A DNA stretch of 32,421 nucleotides from Candidatus Magasanikiibacteriota bacterium (GTDB lineage Bacteria; Patescibacteriota; Patescibacteriia; Magasanikbacterales; GWA2-37-8), in NCBI GenBank assembly GCA_943357105.1, contig CALRGC010000011.1, forward strand, positions 1 to 32,421. Direction: 5' to 3'. The notes below the pieces were generated by a model. The model had not been told where the DNA came from. It saw nothing but the letters and a program-made list of their open reading frames with translations, and ran no database searches. Shown piece by piece: positions 17,570-26,769 of this stretch. How positions within the stretch are numbered: position 1 is the first letter of the stretch; each line of letters begins with the position of its first letter. Made by a program: the position numbers and the translations under genes.

Positions 17570-18919
17570 CTATCTCACATACCCCAGCGGATTCACGCGC
17601 GCACCATTCACAATCACCTCAAAGTGTACATGGATACCGGTAATACCGCGCACATTTCCAGTGTTGCCCATTAGACCAATCGTTTGTCCGGTTTCCACCT
17701 GATCACCAGGCGACACGAGCAAGCGCGCATGATGACCATACAAAGTTTTAATGCCATTGCCGTGATCAATTATAATTACACAGCCATACCCATTGTTCCA
17801 ACCACACTGCGCTTTTTCTACCACACCGGCTTTAGCCGCGTAAGTCGGCGTCTCAAATGGACCGGCAATATCCAGAGCATGATGTTTCCAACCAAAATAT
17901 TGTGTAATCATATGCGACGCAGTCGGCCAAACAAAACCGGAAGCGCTTGGCGACTGCCCGGAAGAGGGCGGGGTAATAACTTCCCCATATACCTGTTCTT
18001 GAGTGAAATATTTTTTACCATTTTTAGCAACCGGTTTACTGACAGCTACTTTTGTCTCTTGTTTTATTCCGCCTGGAATCATAATTCTTTCTCCCACACG
18101 CAGATCATGCCCATCGCTCGCCAAATTATTGAAAGCCACAATATCACCCATATTGGCGCCATAAATTTTGGCAATCTTGCCCAGGTTATCCCCTTTCTTT
18201 ATGGTATACATCACGCCACTGGCCGGTGGAATATTCAAAACTTGTCCTAATTTTAATTTAGATCTAACTGTTAAATTATTTTCCCACAAAATAGTGGTGA
18301 CATTTACCCCAAATTTAGTCGCGATACTATTGAGCGAATCACCCGATACCACTGTATACTGCACGGAATCTTTGCGCCCCGAACCATTTTTACTTACTGC
18401 TCCGGCCATCAGCCACGGTTTGTTTATCGCCATGCCACCGGCGAAAGTTCCAACCAGATCTTGGTTATATACCACCTCATCGGTCGCCAAATTATCTTCA
18501 GCACTAATTACACCGGTTCGCCAAGCATAATTTGGTGTAAGACGATTTGGTTGATTGTCCGCCGTCACTTCTTCAAAACTATAATCACTGCTATCCCCGA
18601 CCAAACTAAAAGCAATGGTTTTTTGTCCCGGTAAAAAAATACTCTTTTGCGTAAAAAATTTTGTTTGCGGAATGGTAACAAAAAATAACAATAAAAAAAT
18701 TATCGGCTGAATAATATCGCGAGCGATTAATTCTCCTCCGCTAAACAATCCTATTTTCTTTAGCAAAATCCCAATTCGATACCCAAAAAAACCGAAAAAA
18801 CGATAAAATGGTCCAAAAAAAGAACCGAGCATCAAATACAGCTTGTTTCCTGTCCACCAGAAAAACCGCTTAATATAGACCAAAAACCGTAAAATTTTCA
18901 ATAAAAAATTGTATTTCAT
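17570..18919 (-). CDS. M23 peptidase with two LysM domains and N-terminal membrane segment
   Basis: LysM repeats (YTVVSGDSLNSIATKFGV..., YTIKKGDNLGKIAKIYG...); M23 motifs HALDIA and HVHFEV. Confidence 0.93.
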   Translation of the reverse strand: MKYNFLLKILRFLVYIKRFFWWTGNKLYLMLGSFFGPFYRFFGFFGYRIGILLKKIGLFSGGELIARDIIQPIIFLLLFFVTIPQTKFFTQKSIFLPGQKTIAFSLVGDSSDYSFEEVTADNQPNRLTPNYAWRTGVISAEDNLATDEVVYNQDLVGTFAGGMAINKPWLMAGAVSKNGSGRKDSVQYTVVSGDSLNSIATKFGVNVTTILWENNLTVRSKLKLGQVLNIPPASGVMYTIKKGDNLGKIAKIYGANMGDIVAFNNLASDGHDLRVGERIMIPGGIKQETKVAVSKPVAKNGKKYFTQEQVYGEVITPPSSGQSPSASGFVWPTASHMITQYFGWKHHALDIAGPFETPTYAAKAGVVEKAQCGWNNGYGCVIIIDHGNGIKTLYGHHARLLVSPGDQVETGQTIGLMGNTGNVRGITGIHVHFEVIVNGARVNPLGYVR

Positions 18920-18922
18920 AGC

Positions 18923-18951
18923 TTGACGGTTTGCCTATTTTAGCATAATAT
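18923..18951 (+). promoter_or_regulatory. Promoter of hppA
   Basis: TTGACG-17 nt-TAATAT. Confidence 0.6.
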
Positions 18952-19013
18952 ATGCCTCAAGGCAACCTAAAACCTTGCCTCAAATTTAATTATTTATTTA
19001 ACTTCTAACACTT

Positions 19014-20999
19014 ATGATTATAGTGTTATGTGGAATTTTACCGGCGCTTTTGTCCGTAGTTTACGGCGGTGTCCTGATTCGTTGGGTACTCAAACAGCCA
19101 GCTGGCGATGATCGCATGCAATCTATCGCTCGCGCTATTGAAGATGGTGCTAAAGCTTTTTTGAGTCGTCAATATAAGACTATTGCTTATGTAGCGGTAG
19201 TTGTTTTTGTTTTACTTGGTATTGGTATTGATTGGGTGACCGCTTTTGGTTTCTTGGTTGGTGCCTTGCTGTCCGGATTGGCCGGCACTATTGGTATGTT
19301 GATTTCGGTCAAAGCCAATGTGCGTACTGCCGAAGCGGCCAAAAAAGGTTTCACTGCCGCGCTTGATGTGGCGGTAAAAGGTGGTTCAGTTACCGGTCTT
19401 TTAGTTTCCGGTTTAGGCTTGCTTGGTGTTTCTACTTTTTATTATTTCACTCGTGATATTTCCGCTTTGATCGGTTTAGGTTTTGGCGGCAGTTTGATCT
19501 CTGTTTTTGCTCGTATCGGTGGTGGTATCTTTACCAAAGCCGCCGATGTTGGTGCCGACTTGGTAGGTAAAGTAGAAAAAGGCATCCCAGAAGATGATCC
19601 ACGCAACCCAGCGGTAATTGCCGACAATGTTGGTGATAATGTTGGTGATTGTGCTGGTATGGCCGCCGATCTTTTTGAAACTTATGCTATCACCACTATT
19701 GCCGCGATGGTGCTCGGCTCATTGGTTTTCCCAGGTAACAATAATGTAATTGTTTATCCTTTGATGCTTGGTGGTATTTCTATCGTGGCTTCTATTCTTG
19801 GTACATTCTTTATCCGTTTGGGTGAAGACAAAAATGTAATGACCGCCCTATACAAAGGTTTGGTGGCCGCCGGTGTATTTGCCTTAATTGGTTTTTACCC
19901 AGCAACTAAATTCTTGATGAGCGGTTTGATAGGATATAGCGTAATGAATCTTTTCTTTACTGCCATTATTGGTTTGGTTCTCACTGCCGCGATGGTAGCT
20001 TTGACCGACTATTACACTTCTACCAAATTTTCTCCAGTGCAACACATTGCCAAAGCTAGTACTACTGGTCACGGTACCAATGTGATTGCTGGTCTCGCTG
20101 TCTCGATGAAATCCACTGCTCTGCCTGTGCTTTTAATCATGGCGGCGATGATGGGTTCATTTACTTTGGCTGGTTTGTATGGTGTGGCTATTGCCGCAGT
20201 GAGTATGTTGTCTTTGACTGGTATTATCGTCACTATCGATGCGTTTGGTCCTATTACCGACAATGCCGGTGGTATTGCGGAAATGTCTGAACTGTCCGAA
20301 GATGTACGCAATGTCACTGATCCTTTGGATGCTGTGGGAAATACTACCAAGGCGGTTACTAAAGGTTATGCTATTGCTTCCGCTGGTTTGGCTTCATTAG
20401 TTCTCTTTGCCGATTTCACTCACAAATTACCAAGCACCGTTACTTTCATGATCAACGATCCAAAAGTTTTGGTTGGTTTATTTGTTGGTGGTTTGTTGCC
20501 ATATTTATTTGGCGCGATGCTCATGGAATCTGTTGGTAAAGTAGCCGGACAAGTAGTAGAAGAAGTGCGTCGTCAATTCCGCGAGATCGCTGGCATTATG
20601 GAAGGCACAGGAAAACCAGACTATGCTAAAGCCGTAGATATTGTCACCAAAGGTGCTATCGGACAAATGCTCGTTCCATCTTTGATCCCAGTGATTACTC
20701 CAATTTTGGTTGGTTACTTCTTGGGCGTTGAAGCTCTTGGCGGTTTACTCGTTGGTACAATTATCACTGGTATTTTCGTAGCTATCTCTATGACTACTGG
20801 TGGTGCCGCTTGGGACAACGCTAAAAAATATATTGAACTTGGCAACTACGGTGGCAAAGGCTCCTTTGCTCATCAAGCCGCTGTGACTGGTGACACCGTT
20901 GGTGATCCATATAAAGACACGGCTGGTCCTTCGATTAATCCTATGATCAAGGTGGCCAACATTGTGGCATTACTCATTGTCGGATTGTTGTTAAAATAA
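19014..20999 (+). CDS. hppA: Membrane-bound proton-translocating pyrophosphatase
   Basis: [86 protein letters not shown]. Confidence 0.97.
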   Translation: MIIVLCGILPALLSVVYGGVLIRWVLKQPAGDDRMQSIARAIEDGAKAFLSRQYKTIAYVAVVVFVLLGIGIDWVTAFGFLVGALLSGLAGTIGMLISVKANVRTAEAAKKGFTAALDVAVKGGSVTGLLVSGLGLLGVSTFYYFTRDISALIGLGFGGSLISVFARIGGGIFTKAADVGADLVGKVEKGIPEDDPRNPAVIADNVGDNVGDCAGMAADLFETYAITTIAAMVLGSLVFPGNNNVIVYPLMLGGISIVASILGTFFIRLGEDKNVMTALYKGLVAAGVFALIGFYPATKFLMSGLIGYSVMNLFFTAIIGLVLTAAMVALTDYYTSTKFSPVQHIAKASTTGHGTNVIAGLAVSMKSTALPVLLIMAAMMGSFTLAGLYGVAIAAVSMLSLTGIIVTIDAFGPITDNAGGIAEMSELSEDVRNVTDPLDAVGNTTKAVTKGYAIASAGLASLVLFADFTHKLPSTVTFMINDPKVLVGLFVGGLLPYLFGAMLMESVGKVAGQVVEEVRRQFREIAGIMEGTGKPDYAKAVDIVTKGAIGQMLVPSLIPVITPILVGYFLGVEALGGLLVGTIITGIFVAISMTTGGAAWDNAKKYIELGNYGGKGSFAHQAAVTGDTVGDPYKDTAGPSINPMIKVANIVALLIVGLLLK

Positions 21000-21013
21000 T
21001 TCGTTCTAACACA

Positions 21014-21109
21014 CACCGGATACAGTAACCTTTTCGCTTTTTTGGCCCGCGAGGGCCAAAGGATGCGCCTTGGCGCATAACCCGCTCAAAGGTTACTGTA
21101 TCCGGTGTT
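21014..21109 (+). repeat. Structured terminator element copy B (downstream of hppA)
   Basis: Perfect 21-bp outer stem ACACCGGATACAGTAACCTTT; core is the reverse complement of copies A/C/D; followed by TTTTT. Confidence 0.88.
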
Positions 21110-21142
21110 TTTATTATCTTTAAAATTAAGACTCGGTGATAA

Positions 21143-21171
21143 TTGACTTTTCCTTCTATTTAAGATAAAAT
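21143..21171 (+). promoter_or_regulatory. Promoter of tig
   Basis: TTGACT-17 nt-TAAAAT. Confidence 0.6.
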
Positions 21172-21196
21172 CCCCACGTAATTTTAATCTCTATTT

Positions 21197-22477
21197 ATGC
21201 AACAGACTCTCAAACAACTAGAAAAATCCCAAGTAGAATTGATGATCACGGTCACTCCTGCCGACTATGAAAAAGATATGCTGGCCGCCGCCACTCGCCT
21301 ATCTGAGCGCGCCGCCATCCATGGTTTCCGTCCAGGCAAAGCTCCATATGAAATCGTAAAACAAAATCTTGGTGAAATTAAAATTCTAGAAGAAGCTCTA
21401 CAGTCCATCGTCGAAAAAAATTATCACGCCGCTGTGCTTGCTGAAAAAATTGACACTATCGGTATGCCGGAGATTACCATTGAAAAAATGGCTCCGGGCA
21501 ATGATTTTGTCTTCAAAGCGGTAGCCGCGCTTTTGCCAAAAGTAAAAGTCGCCGATCTTTCCAAAATTACAGTAAACAAAAAAGAGGTAAAAGCCGATGA
21601 CGCGCAAGTAAATGAAGTGTTGGAAAATCTCCGCAAGATGCAGGCTAAAGAAGTCGTAAAAGAAGGCGCCGCCGCGAAAGAAGATAAAGTGGTGGTGGCC
21701 ATGAACATGACCAACAATAAAGTACCGGTAGATGGTGGACAGGCGCCAAATCATCAAGTATATTTATCCGAACCACATTACATTCCTGGCTTTGCTGAGC
21801 AGTTGATTGGATTAAAAAAAGATGAAGTCAAAGAATTTTCTCTCAAATTTCCAGATGAACACTACCAAAAACATCTGGCTGGCAAAACCATGGATTTTCA
21901 TATTAAAGTAAACGAGGTTTACTCGATAGAATATCCGGAAATTAACGATGAATTGGCGCAAAAACTTGGCCAACCAAGTGTAATTGCTTTGAAAGAGTTG
22001 CTCCAAACCAACCTCACCAAAGAAGCGGAAAACAAAGAAGCTCAAAGACAAGAAATTGAAATCTTAGAAAAGACAGTGCTTGGATCTGAGTTCGATATCA
22101 TCCCAGATGTATTGATCAACGCCGAAAAACAAAAAATGTTCCACGAGCTAAAGGCTAGCTTGGAACAGCAAGGTATCACTATGGATAAGTACATGGCCGA
22201 TATCAAAAAGACCGAAGAAGAGATCGGCAACGATTTCTCCGAGCGTGCCCTGATGCGTGTCAAAGCCGCTTTGGTTTCTCGCCAGATTGCCAAAGACAAT
22301 GATATCAAAGTAGAAAAAGAAGAATTGGATAAAGAAATTGAAATCATCAAAGCTACTTACCAGAATGATCCTAAAGTTTTGGAAGCTCTAGAACGCCGTG
22401 ATGTGCTAGATACTTTGGCCGCTACGGTGCAAAACAGAAAAGTGGTGGCTTTCTTGACTGAGAAAGTGGTGAAATAA
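21197..22477 (+). CDS. tig: Trigger factor
   Basis: 426 aa; AAIHGFRPGKAPYEIVKQ ribosome-binding motif; FKBP-like and C-terminal domains. Confidence 0.93.
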   Translation: MQQTLKQLEKSQVELMITVTPADYEKDMLAAATRLSERAAIHGFRPGKAPYEIVKQNLGEIKILEEALQSIVEKNYHAAVLAEKIDTIGMPEITIEKMAPGNDFVFKAVAALLPKVKVADLSKITVNKKEVKADDAQVNEVLENLRKMQAKEVVKEGAAAKEDKVVVAMNMTNNKVPVDGGQAPNHQVYLSEPHYIPGFAEQLIGLKKDEVKEFSLKFPDEHYQKHLAGKTMDFHIKVNEVYSIEYPEINDELAQKLGQPSVIALKELLQTNLTKEAENKEAQRQEIEILEKTVLGSEFDIIPDVLINAEKQKMFHELKASLEQQGITMDKYMADIKKTEEEIGNDFSERALMRVKAALVSRQIAKDNDIKVEKEELDKEIEIIKATYQNDPKVLEALERRDVLDTLAATVQNRKVVAFLTEKVVK

Positions 22478-22486
22478 TTACAAATT

Positions 22487-22518
22487 AAAAAAAGACATCT
22501 ATTAATTGATGTCTTTTT
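22487..22518. terminator. Bidirectional intrinsic terminator
   Basis: AAAAAAGACATC-tattaatt-GATGTCTTTTTT. Confidence 0.85.
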
Positions 22519-22526
22519 TAAAAAAA

Positions 22527-23090
22527 TTAATATTTTTTCCAACTCGAGATTATTTCTTTTTGATCCCAGTCGACTTCGGCAATAAATCCAACTCCATACT
22601 GGCACATATCTATAGTTGGTTGAATCTTTTTAATGTAGCACAGTAAAAGAGCAAAAATCGCACCATGTCCTACAAGAACAATGCTTTGTCCTTTATTTTC
22701 TTTCACCACATTTTGTACACATTCAGAAATTCTTAATGTGGCCACACTTGCCTTTTCCCACCCACGACAACTTTCATTTGGCTTTTTAAAAAAATCTTCT
22801 ACCACACTCATAAATTCATCATAAGGCAAAAAACCTGTAGAGGAGCGATCAATTTCAATCAGACAATTCTTTTCAAACAAAGGAATATTAAATTTATTTG
22901 CCGCCATTTCGGCTACAAACTTTGCCTTTGGTTCAGTGCTTGAATATATTACATCAACACCTTCCCACAAAGATTTGTTCATTAAATTTTCTACTCTCAT
23001 TAAACCTTTATCGGAAAGAACCCATTCATCAATCGGCTGATTTTTATTAATAACCACATCTGGATGAGTAATAAGAAATACTTTAGTCAT
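22527..23090 (-). CDS. Histidine phosphatase-superfamily protein
   Basis: MTKVFLITHPDV at N-terminus, SDKGLMRVENL, YSSTEPKAKFVAEMAA, VLVGHGAIFALLL; start re-assigned to 23090. Confidence 0.75.
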   Translation of the reverse strand: MTKVFLITHPDVVINKNQPIDEWVLSDKGLMRVENLMNKSLWEGVDVIYSSTEPKAKFVAEMAANKFNIPLFEKNCLIEIDRSSTGFLPYDEFMSVVEDFFKKPNESCRGWEKASVATLRISECVQNVVKENKGQSIVLVGHGAIFALLLCYIKKIQPTIDMCQYGVGFIAEVDWDQKEIISSWKKY

Positions 23091-23162
23091 AATAAATAAT
23101 TTTTGCCTATTTACCAATAGTTTGTTAAACTAATTAAATCATCTTAACATTGTTTAATACTC

Positions 23163-24002
23163 TTGTCTATGTACTTTGGCGCCCACGTTTCCATTGCCGG
23201 CGGCCTAATCAATGCCCCAAAAAACGCGGCCAATATTGGCTGCGAAGTTTTTCAAATGTTCACACGCTCACCCCGCGGTGGTTTTGTCGCTCCCCTGACC
23301 AAAAAAATTGCCGACGATTTCAAGGCGGCCTGTAAAGAATACAACCAAAAAGAATGGGTAGTGCACACCCCTTATTTCATCAATTTCGCCAGTGCCAATC
23401 CAAAAATTTTTAATGGATCAATCGCGGTGGTACGCGAAGAATTGGAAAGATCATCACAACTCGGCGCCGCCTATACCATGACCCATCTGGGTAGCTACAA
23501 AGACCTGGGCGAAACCAAAGGATTAAAACAATTAATTGGCGGTTTAGAACAGACTCTCAAAGGATATAAGGGCTCAACCCAATTTCTAATAGAAATTTCC
23601 GCCGGTTCCGGCAATGCTATCGGACACAAATTTGAACAACTCGCTGAAATGGTTCATCATCCAAAATTAAAAAAATATAATATCGGCATTTGCTATGACA
23701 CTCAACACGGCTTTTCAAGCGGCTACGATATTCGCAACCCAAAAGCCGTAGAACAAACTCTTAAAAAATTTGACGCTACCATTGGACTCGAAAAACTAAA
23801 AATGTTTCATTGCAATGATAGCAAAATTGAGCTTGGCGGCCTGCGCGATCGCCATGATCACATCGGCGATGGGTTGATTGGTAAAGCTGGATTTGAAGCT
23901 TTAATAAAAAACAAAAAACTAAAAAATGTGAATTATTATTTGGAAACTGAGGATGACAAGGTGCAAGAAGATTTAAAAATTTTAAAAGAATTGCGAGGAT
24001 AA
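23163..24002 (+). CDS. nfo: Deoxyribonuclease IV (endonuclease IV family)
   Basis: GAHVSIAGGLINAPKNAANIGCEVFQMFTRSPRGG; CYDTQHGFSSGYDI; FHCNDSKIELGGLRDRHDHIGDGLIG. TTG start or ATG at 23169. Confidence 0.93.
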   Translation: MSMYFGAHVSIAGGLINAPKNAANIGCEVFQMFTRSPRGGFVAPLTKKIADDFKAACKEYNQKEWVVHTPYFINFASANPKIFNGSIAVVREELERSSQLGAAYTMTHLGSYKDLGETKGLKQLIGGLEQTLKGYKGSTQFLIEISAGSGNAIGHKFEQLAEMVHHPKLKKYNIGICYDTQHGFSSGYDIRNPKAVEQTLKKFDATIGLEKLKMFHCNDSKIELGGLRDRHDHIGDGLIGKAGFEALIKNKKLKNVNYYLETEDDKVQEDLKILKELRG

Positions 24003-24004
24003 TT

Positions 24005-24229
24005 ATGAAAATAAAAATCCGTGTACTGCCACGATCTTCAAAAAACGAGGTAGTCGGTGAAATGTCCGATGGAACTTTAAAAATAAAACTCACTGCTCCG
24101 CCGGTAGATGGCGCGGCCAATGGCGCACTGATAAAAATACTCGCACAATATTTTGATAAACCAAAAAATAAAATAAAAATCGTCGCAGGCGCGACGAGCA
24201 AAAATAAAACAATTGAAATTTTGGATTAA
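24005..24229 (+). CDS. DUF167 / YggU family protein
   Basis: KIRVLPRSSKNEVVGEMSDGTLKIKLTAPPVDGAANGALIKILAQYF. Confidence 0.9.
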   Translation: MKIKIRVLPRSSKNEVVGEMSDGTLKIKLTAPPVDGAANGALIKILAQYFDKPKNKIKIVAGATSKNKTIEILD

Positions 24230-24501
24230 GGTAAATCCACGCCACCGTCATTCCAAGGATTGCATCGCAAAATTCTCCACATAGATTTAAACACGCCAAT
24301 TAATACGCCGTGTTTTTTTATACTTTGCTTTCCATACTCGCTACAGCTAGGATAAAATCGACAGTATCCGTGCGGAAAAAAATATTTCAGCAGCCCATGA
24401 TCCGGAGAAATTGTCTTTTGATATACCCAAATGAAAAAAATTACCACAAAGCGCGGTAAAATAATTATCTTTTTTATCTGTGTTAAGATGTTTTTCAGCA
24501 C
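24226..24501 (-). CDS. yidD: Membrane protein insertion efficiency factor YidD
   Basis: YQKTISPDHGLLKYFFPHGYCRFYPSCSEYGKQSIKKHG...RCNPWNDGGVDLP. Likely GTG start near 24501; listed ORF start lies in the repeat element. Confidence 0.9.
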   Translation of the reverse strand: MLKNILTQIKKIIILPRFVVIFFIWVYQKTISPDHGLLKYFFPHGYCRFYPSCSEYGKQSIKKHGVLIGVFKSMWRILRCNPWNDGGVDLP

Positions 24502-24502
24502 A

Positions 24503-24601
24503 AAAAGTTTTAAAATTATTTCTGAGCGGATTATGAAACCCACGGTTTCATCCCTGAGGCCTCGCGGCCGAGGAAAGCGAAGAAATCATTTTAAAACTTT
24601 T
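24503..24601 (-). repeat. Structured terminator element copy C (overlaps rnpA stop, upstream of yidD)
   Basis: Outer arms AAAAGTTTTAAAATTATTTCT / AGAAATCATTTTAAAACTTTT, one mismatch; core with ATGAAACC(cac)GGTTTCAT and GGCC(tcgc)GGCC hairpins. Confidence 0.85.
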
Positions 24602-24978
24602 GCCCGCTGTAATAATAATTTCACTTCTTCGCTAATCTCAGCATATTCTTTCTCTTTCACTTCTGGCTTAGCGACAAAAAATAGATAATACCCCTCTTTG
24701 ATGCCATCGGTTTGCATAATCAGGCGTATTACCTCCCGAATCTGGCGTTTGGCCCGATTGCGGATAACTGCCTTTTTCGACACCTTTAGCCCCACATTTA
24801 TCGCTAATTTTAGCTGTTTTTTAAACTTATCCACATCCGCTGTGGGTGGAAAATACTGCTCATTTTTGGCTAATTCTAGCACCCGCAAACTCAAAAATCG
24901 GCCATTATACCAAATACCGTGTTTCAAAATCAGATTAAAATCCCTAACCTTTGTAAGATGGTTGTCTTTTTTATACAT
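24586..24978 (-). CDS. rnpA: Ribonuclease P protein component
   Basis: MYKKDNHLTKVRDFNLILKHG...LKLAINVGLKVSKKAVIRNRAKRQIREVIR; start re-assigned to 24978. Confidence 0.93.
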   Translation of the reverse strand: MYKKDNHLTKVRDFNLILKHGIWYNGRFLSLRVLELAKNEQYFPPTADVDKFKKQLKLAINVGLKVSKKAVIRNRAKRQIREVIRLIMQTDGIKEGYYLFFVAKPEVKEKEYAEISEEVKLLLQRAKVLK

Positions 24979-25004
24979 ATTCCCATTATAGCAAGAAAAC
25001 AAAA

Positions 25005-25021
25005 TCCCGACTAAGTCGGGA
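25005..25021 (-). terminator. Hairpin between rpmH and rnpA (terminator/attenuator)
   Basis: TCCCGACTAAGTCGGGA followed on the minus strand by TTTTGTTTTC. Confidence 0.65.
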
Positions 25022-25027
25022 CTGTTT

Positions 25028-25207
25028 TTATCTGGTTTTTCTTAATCTTTTACCTCTTTTTTCATCGGAAACAGTAAGTTTTTTACGTCCCTTAGCGCGA
25101 CGACGGCTCAATACGGTGCGACCACCTTTTGTAGCCATTCTTTCCAAAAAGCCGTGGGCTTTAGAGCGGTGTTTCTTTTTCGGTTGATAGGTTCGTTTGG
25201 TTGCCAT
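25028..25207 (-). CDS. rpmH: 50S ribosomal protein L34 (absent from supplied ORF track)
   Basis: [59 protein letters not shown]. Confidence 0.97.
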   Translation of the reverse strand: MATKRTYQPKKKHRSKAHGFLERMATKGGRTVLSRRRAKGRKKLTVSDEKRGKRLRKTR

Positions 25208-25282
25208 ATAATATATTAACTAGTTACAATGATATTATAGCATATTTAAAGGGAAAAGTCAACAATCCACAAAAAGGGTGAG

Positions 25283-25302
25283 TTATCCACAAGTTTTGCA
25301 CA
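25283..25302 (+). promoter_or_regulatory. Two tandem DnaA boxes upstream of dnaA
   Basis: TTATCCACA (25283-25291) and TTTTGCACA (25294-25302), both fit TTWTNCACA. Confidence 0.75.
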
Positions 25303-25377
25303 CTTTGCTAACTTTTAAAATTGGTCAACCACCTTATTTGTGCTAAAATAAGACAAAAGTTTTAAATTTAACTATCT

Positions 25378-26769
25378 ATGACCAATAACGAAATCTGGCA
25401 GGCCGTATTGTCCGAAGTAGAACTGACCATTTCCAAGGCAAACTTCAATACTTGGTTCAAAAATACCGGCATTGTCTCTTTTCAGGATAGCCAAGTAATA
25501 CTTTGTGTCCCCAACACCTTTAATCAAGCCTGGATTGAAAAAAAACACCACCAGCAAATCATCAAATCCCTTGAAAGGATCACTTCTTTGCCTATTCGCA
25601 AGCTGGAATACAAAATTGAAAATATAAAAAATGTTTCTGAACTGACTATTAACACCTCGATCACTCCGCCAACCCACCACCAGGAAGAAAAAGCCCACAT
25701 CTCACCTATTCCACAGGCCGCTCCCTTGGTTTCTCCGGGCTTTAGTATTAATCCGAAATATAACTTTGACAATTTTGTAGTAGGAAAGGGATCGGAACTA
25801 GCCTTTACTGCCGCCAAAGCTGTGGCGGATAGACCAGGTGAGTCTTACAACCCTTTATTTATATACGGTGGTGTAGGGTTGGGAAAAACCCATCTTTTGC
25901 AGGCGGTGGCCAATGAATTACTGCGCAAAAATCCCCAAACCAACATCATGTATGTCAGTGCCGAAAAATTTACCAATGATTTTGTCACCTCTTTGCGCAA
26001 CGGCAACGCTCGTGACTTTCAAAATCGTTACCGCCTCATTGATGCCCTTTTGATTGATGATATTCAATTTATTGCCGGCAAAGACGCTTCGCAAGAATCT
26101 TTCTTTCACACCTTTAATGAGCTTCATCAGGCCAACAAACAGGTTATCTTGACCTCTGATCGTCCACCAAAAGCTATTCCGGCTTTAGAAGACCGCCTTA
26201 AATCACGCTTTGAATGGGGAATGATCGTGGATGTCACCGCTCCGGACTTTGAAACCAGGGTCGCTATCTTGGACAAAAAATGTCAGGAAAAAAACTTTCC
26301 GCTGGACATCAAAATTTTACATACGGCCGCGACGATTGTTCAGAGCAACATTCGTGAACTAGAGGGCGCCCTTAACAAAATTATCGCCTACCATCAACTT
26401 AAAAATATGACCCCTACTCAAGAATCGGTAAAATCACTACTTTCCAGCTTTGATTCTTCCTCGGCTCGCCGCTCAGTGACTTCCACACAGCTTATTGAGA
26501 CCGTCTGTGGCTTTTATAATGTCAGCACCGAGGATGTTTGCGGCAAGAGTCGTGAAAAGAAACTGTCGTTCCCCCGCCAAGTTATTATGTATTTACTGCG
26601 CAACGACCTAAAGATGTCTTTTCCAGCCATCGGCGATGAACTGGGCGGTCGCGACCATACCACCGCCATGCACGCTAACGAAAAAATCTCGCGCGAATTT
26701 GAAAACGATCTAAAGTTAAAACAAGAAATCGAACTTATTCGCCAGCGTTTATATATAAATAATATTTAA
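25378..26769 (+). CDS. dnaA: Chromosomal replication initiator DnaA
   Basis: FIYGGVGLGKTHLLQAVANE Walker A; LLIDDIQFIAGK Walker B; FPAIGDELGGRDHTTAMHANEKI DnaA-box-binding signature. Confidence 0.98.
   Translation: MTNNEIWQAVLSEVELTISKANFNTWFKNTGIVSFQDSQVILCVPNTFNQAWIEKKHHQQIIKSLERITSLPIRKLEYKIENIKNVSELTINTSITPPTHHQEEKAHISPIPQAAPLVSPGFSINPKYNFDNFVVGKGSELAFTAAKAVADRPGESYNPLFIYGGVGLGKTHLLQAVANELLRKNPQTNIMYVSAEKFTNDFVTSLRNGNARDFQNRYRLIDALLIDDIQFIAGKDASQESFFHTFNELHQANKQVILTSDRPPKAIPALEDRLKSRFEWGMIVDVTAPDFETRVAILDKKCQEKNFPLDIKILHTAATIVQSNIRELEGALNKIIAYHQLKNMTPTQESVKSLLSSFDSSSARRSVTSTQLIETVCGFYNVSTEDVCGKSREKKLSFPRQVIMYLLRNDLKMSFPAIGDELGGRDHTTAMHANEKISREFENDLKLKQEIELIRQRLYINNI

Noticed and set aside
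17684-18250. 188-aa plus-strand ORF antisense to the M23 peptidase
   Set aside because: Overlaps a well-supported LysM/M23 gene and has no recognisable domain.
18953-18995. Short GCCTCAA direct repeats and AGGCAA/TTGCCT hairpin in the hppA leader as a riboswitch
   Set aside because: Too short and simple; no match to a known riboswitch architecture that I can recognise.
23776-24201. 141-aa minus ORF antisense to nfo/DUF167
   Set aside because: Both plus-strand genes are confidently recognised.
24502-24543. Listed yidD start at 24543
   Set aside because: It would translate through repeat copy C; YidD homology begins downstream and a GTG at about 24501 fits better.
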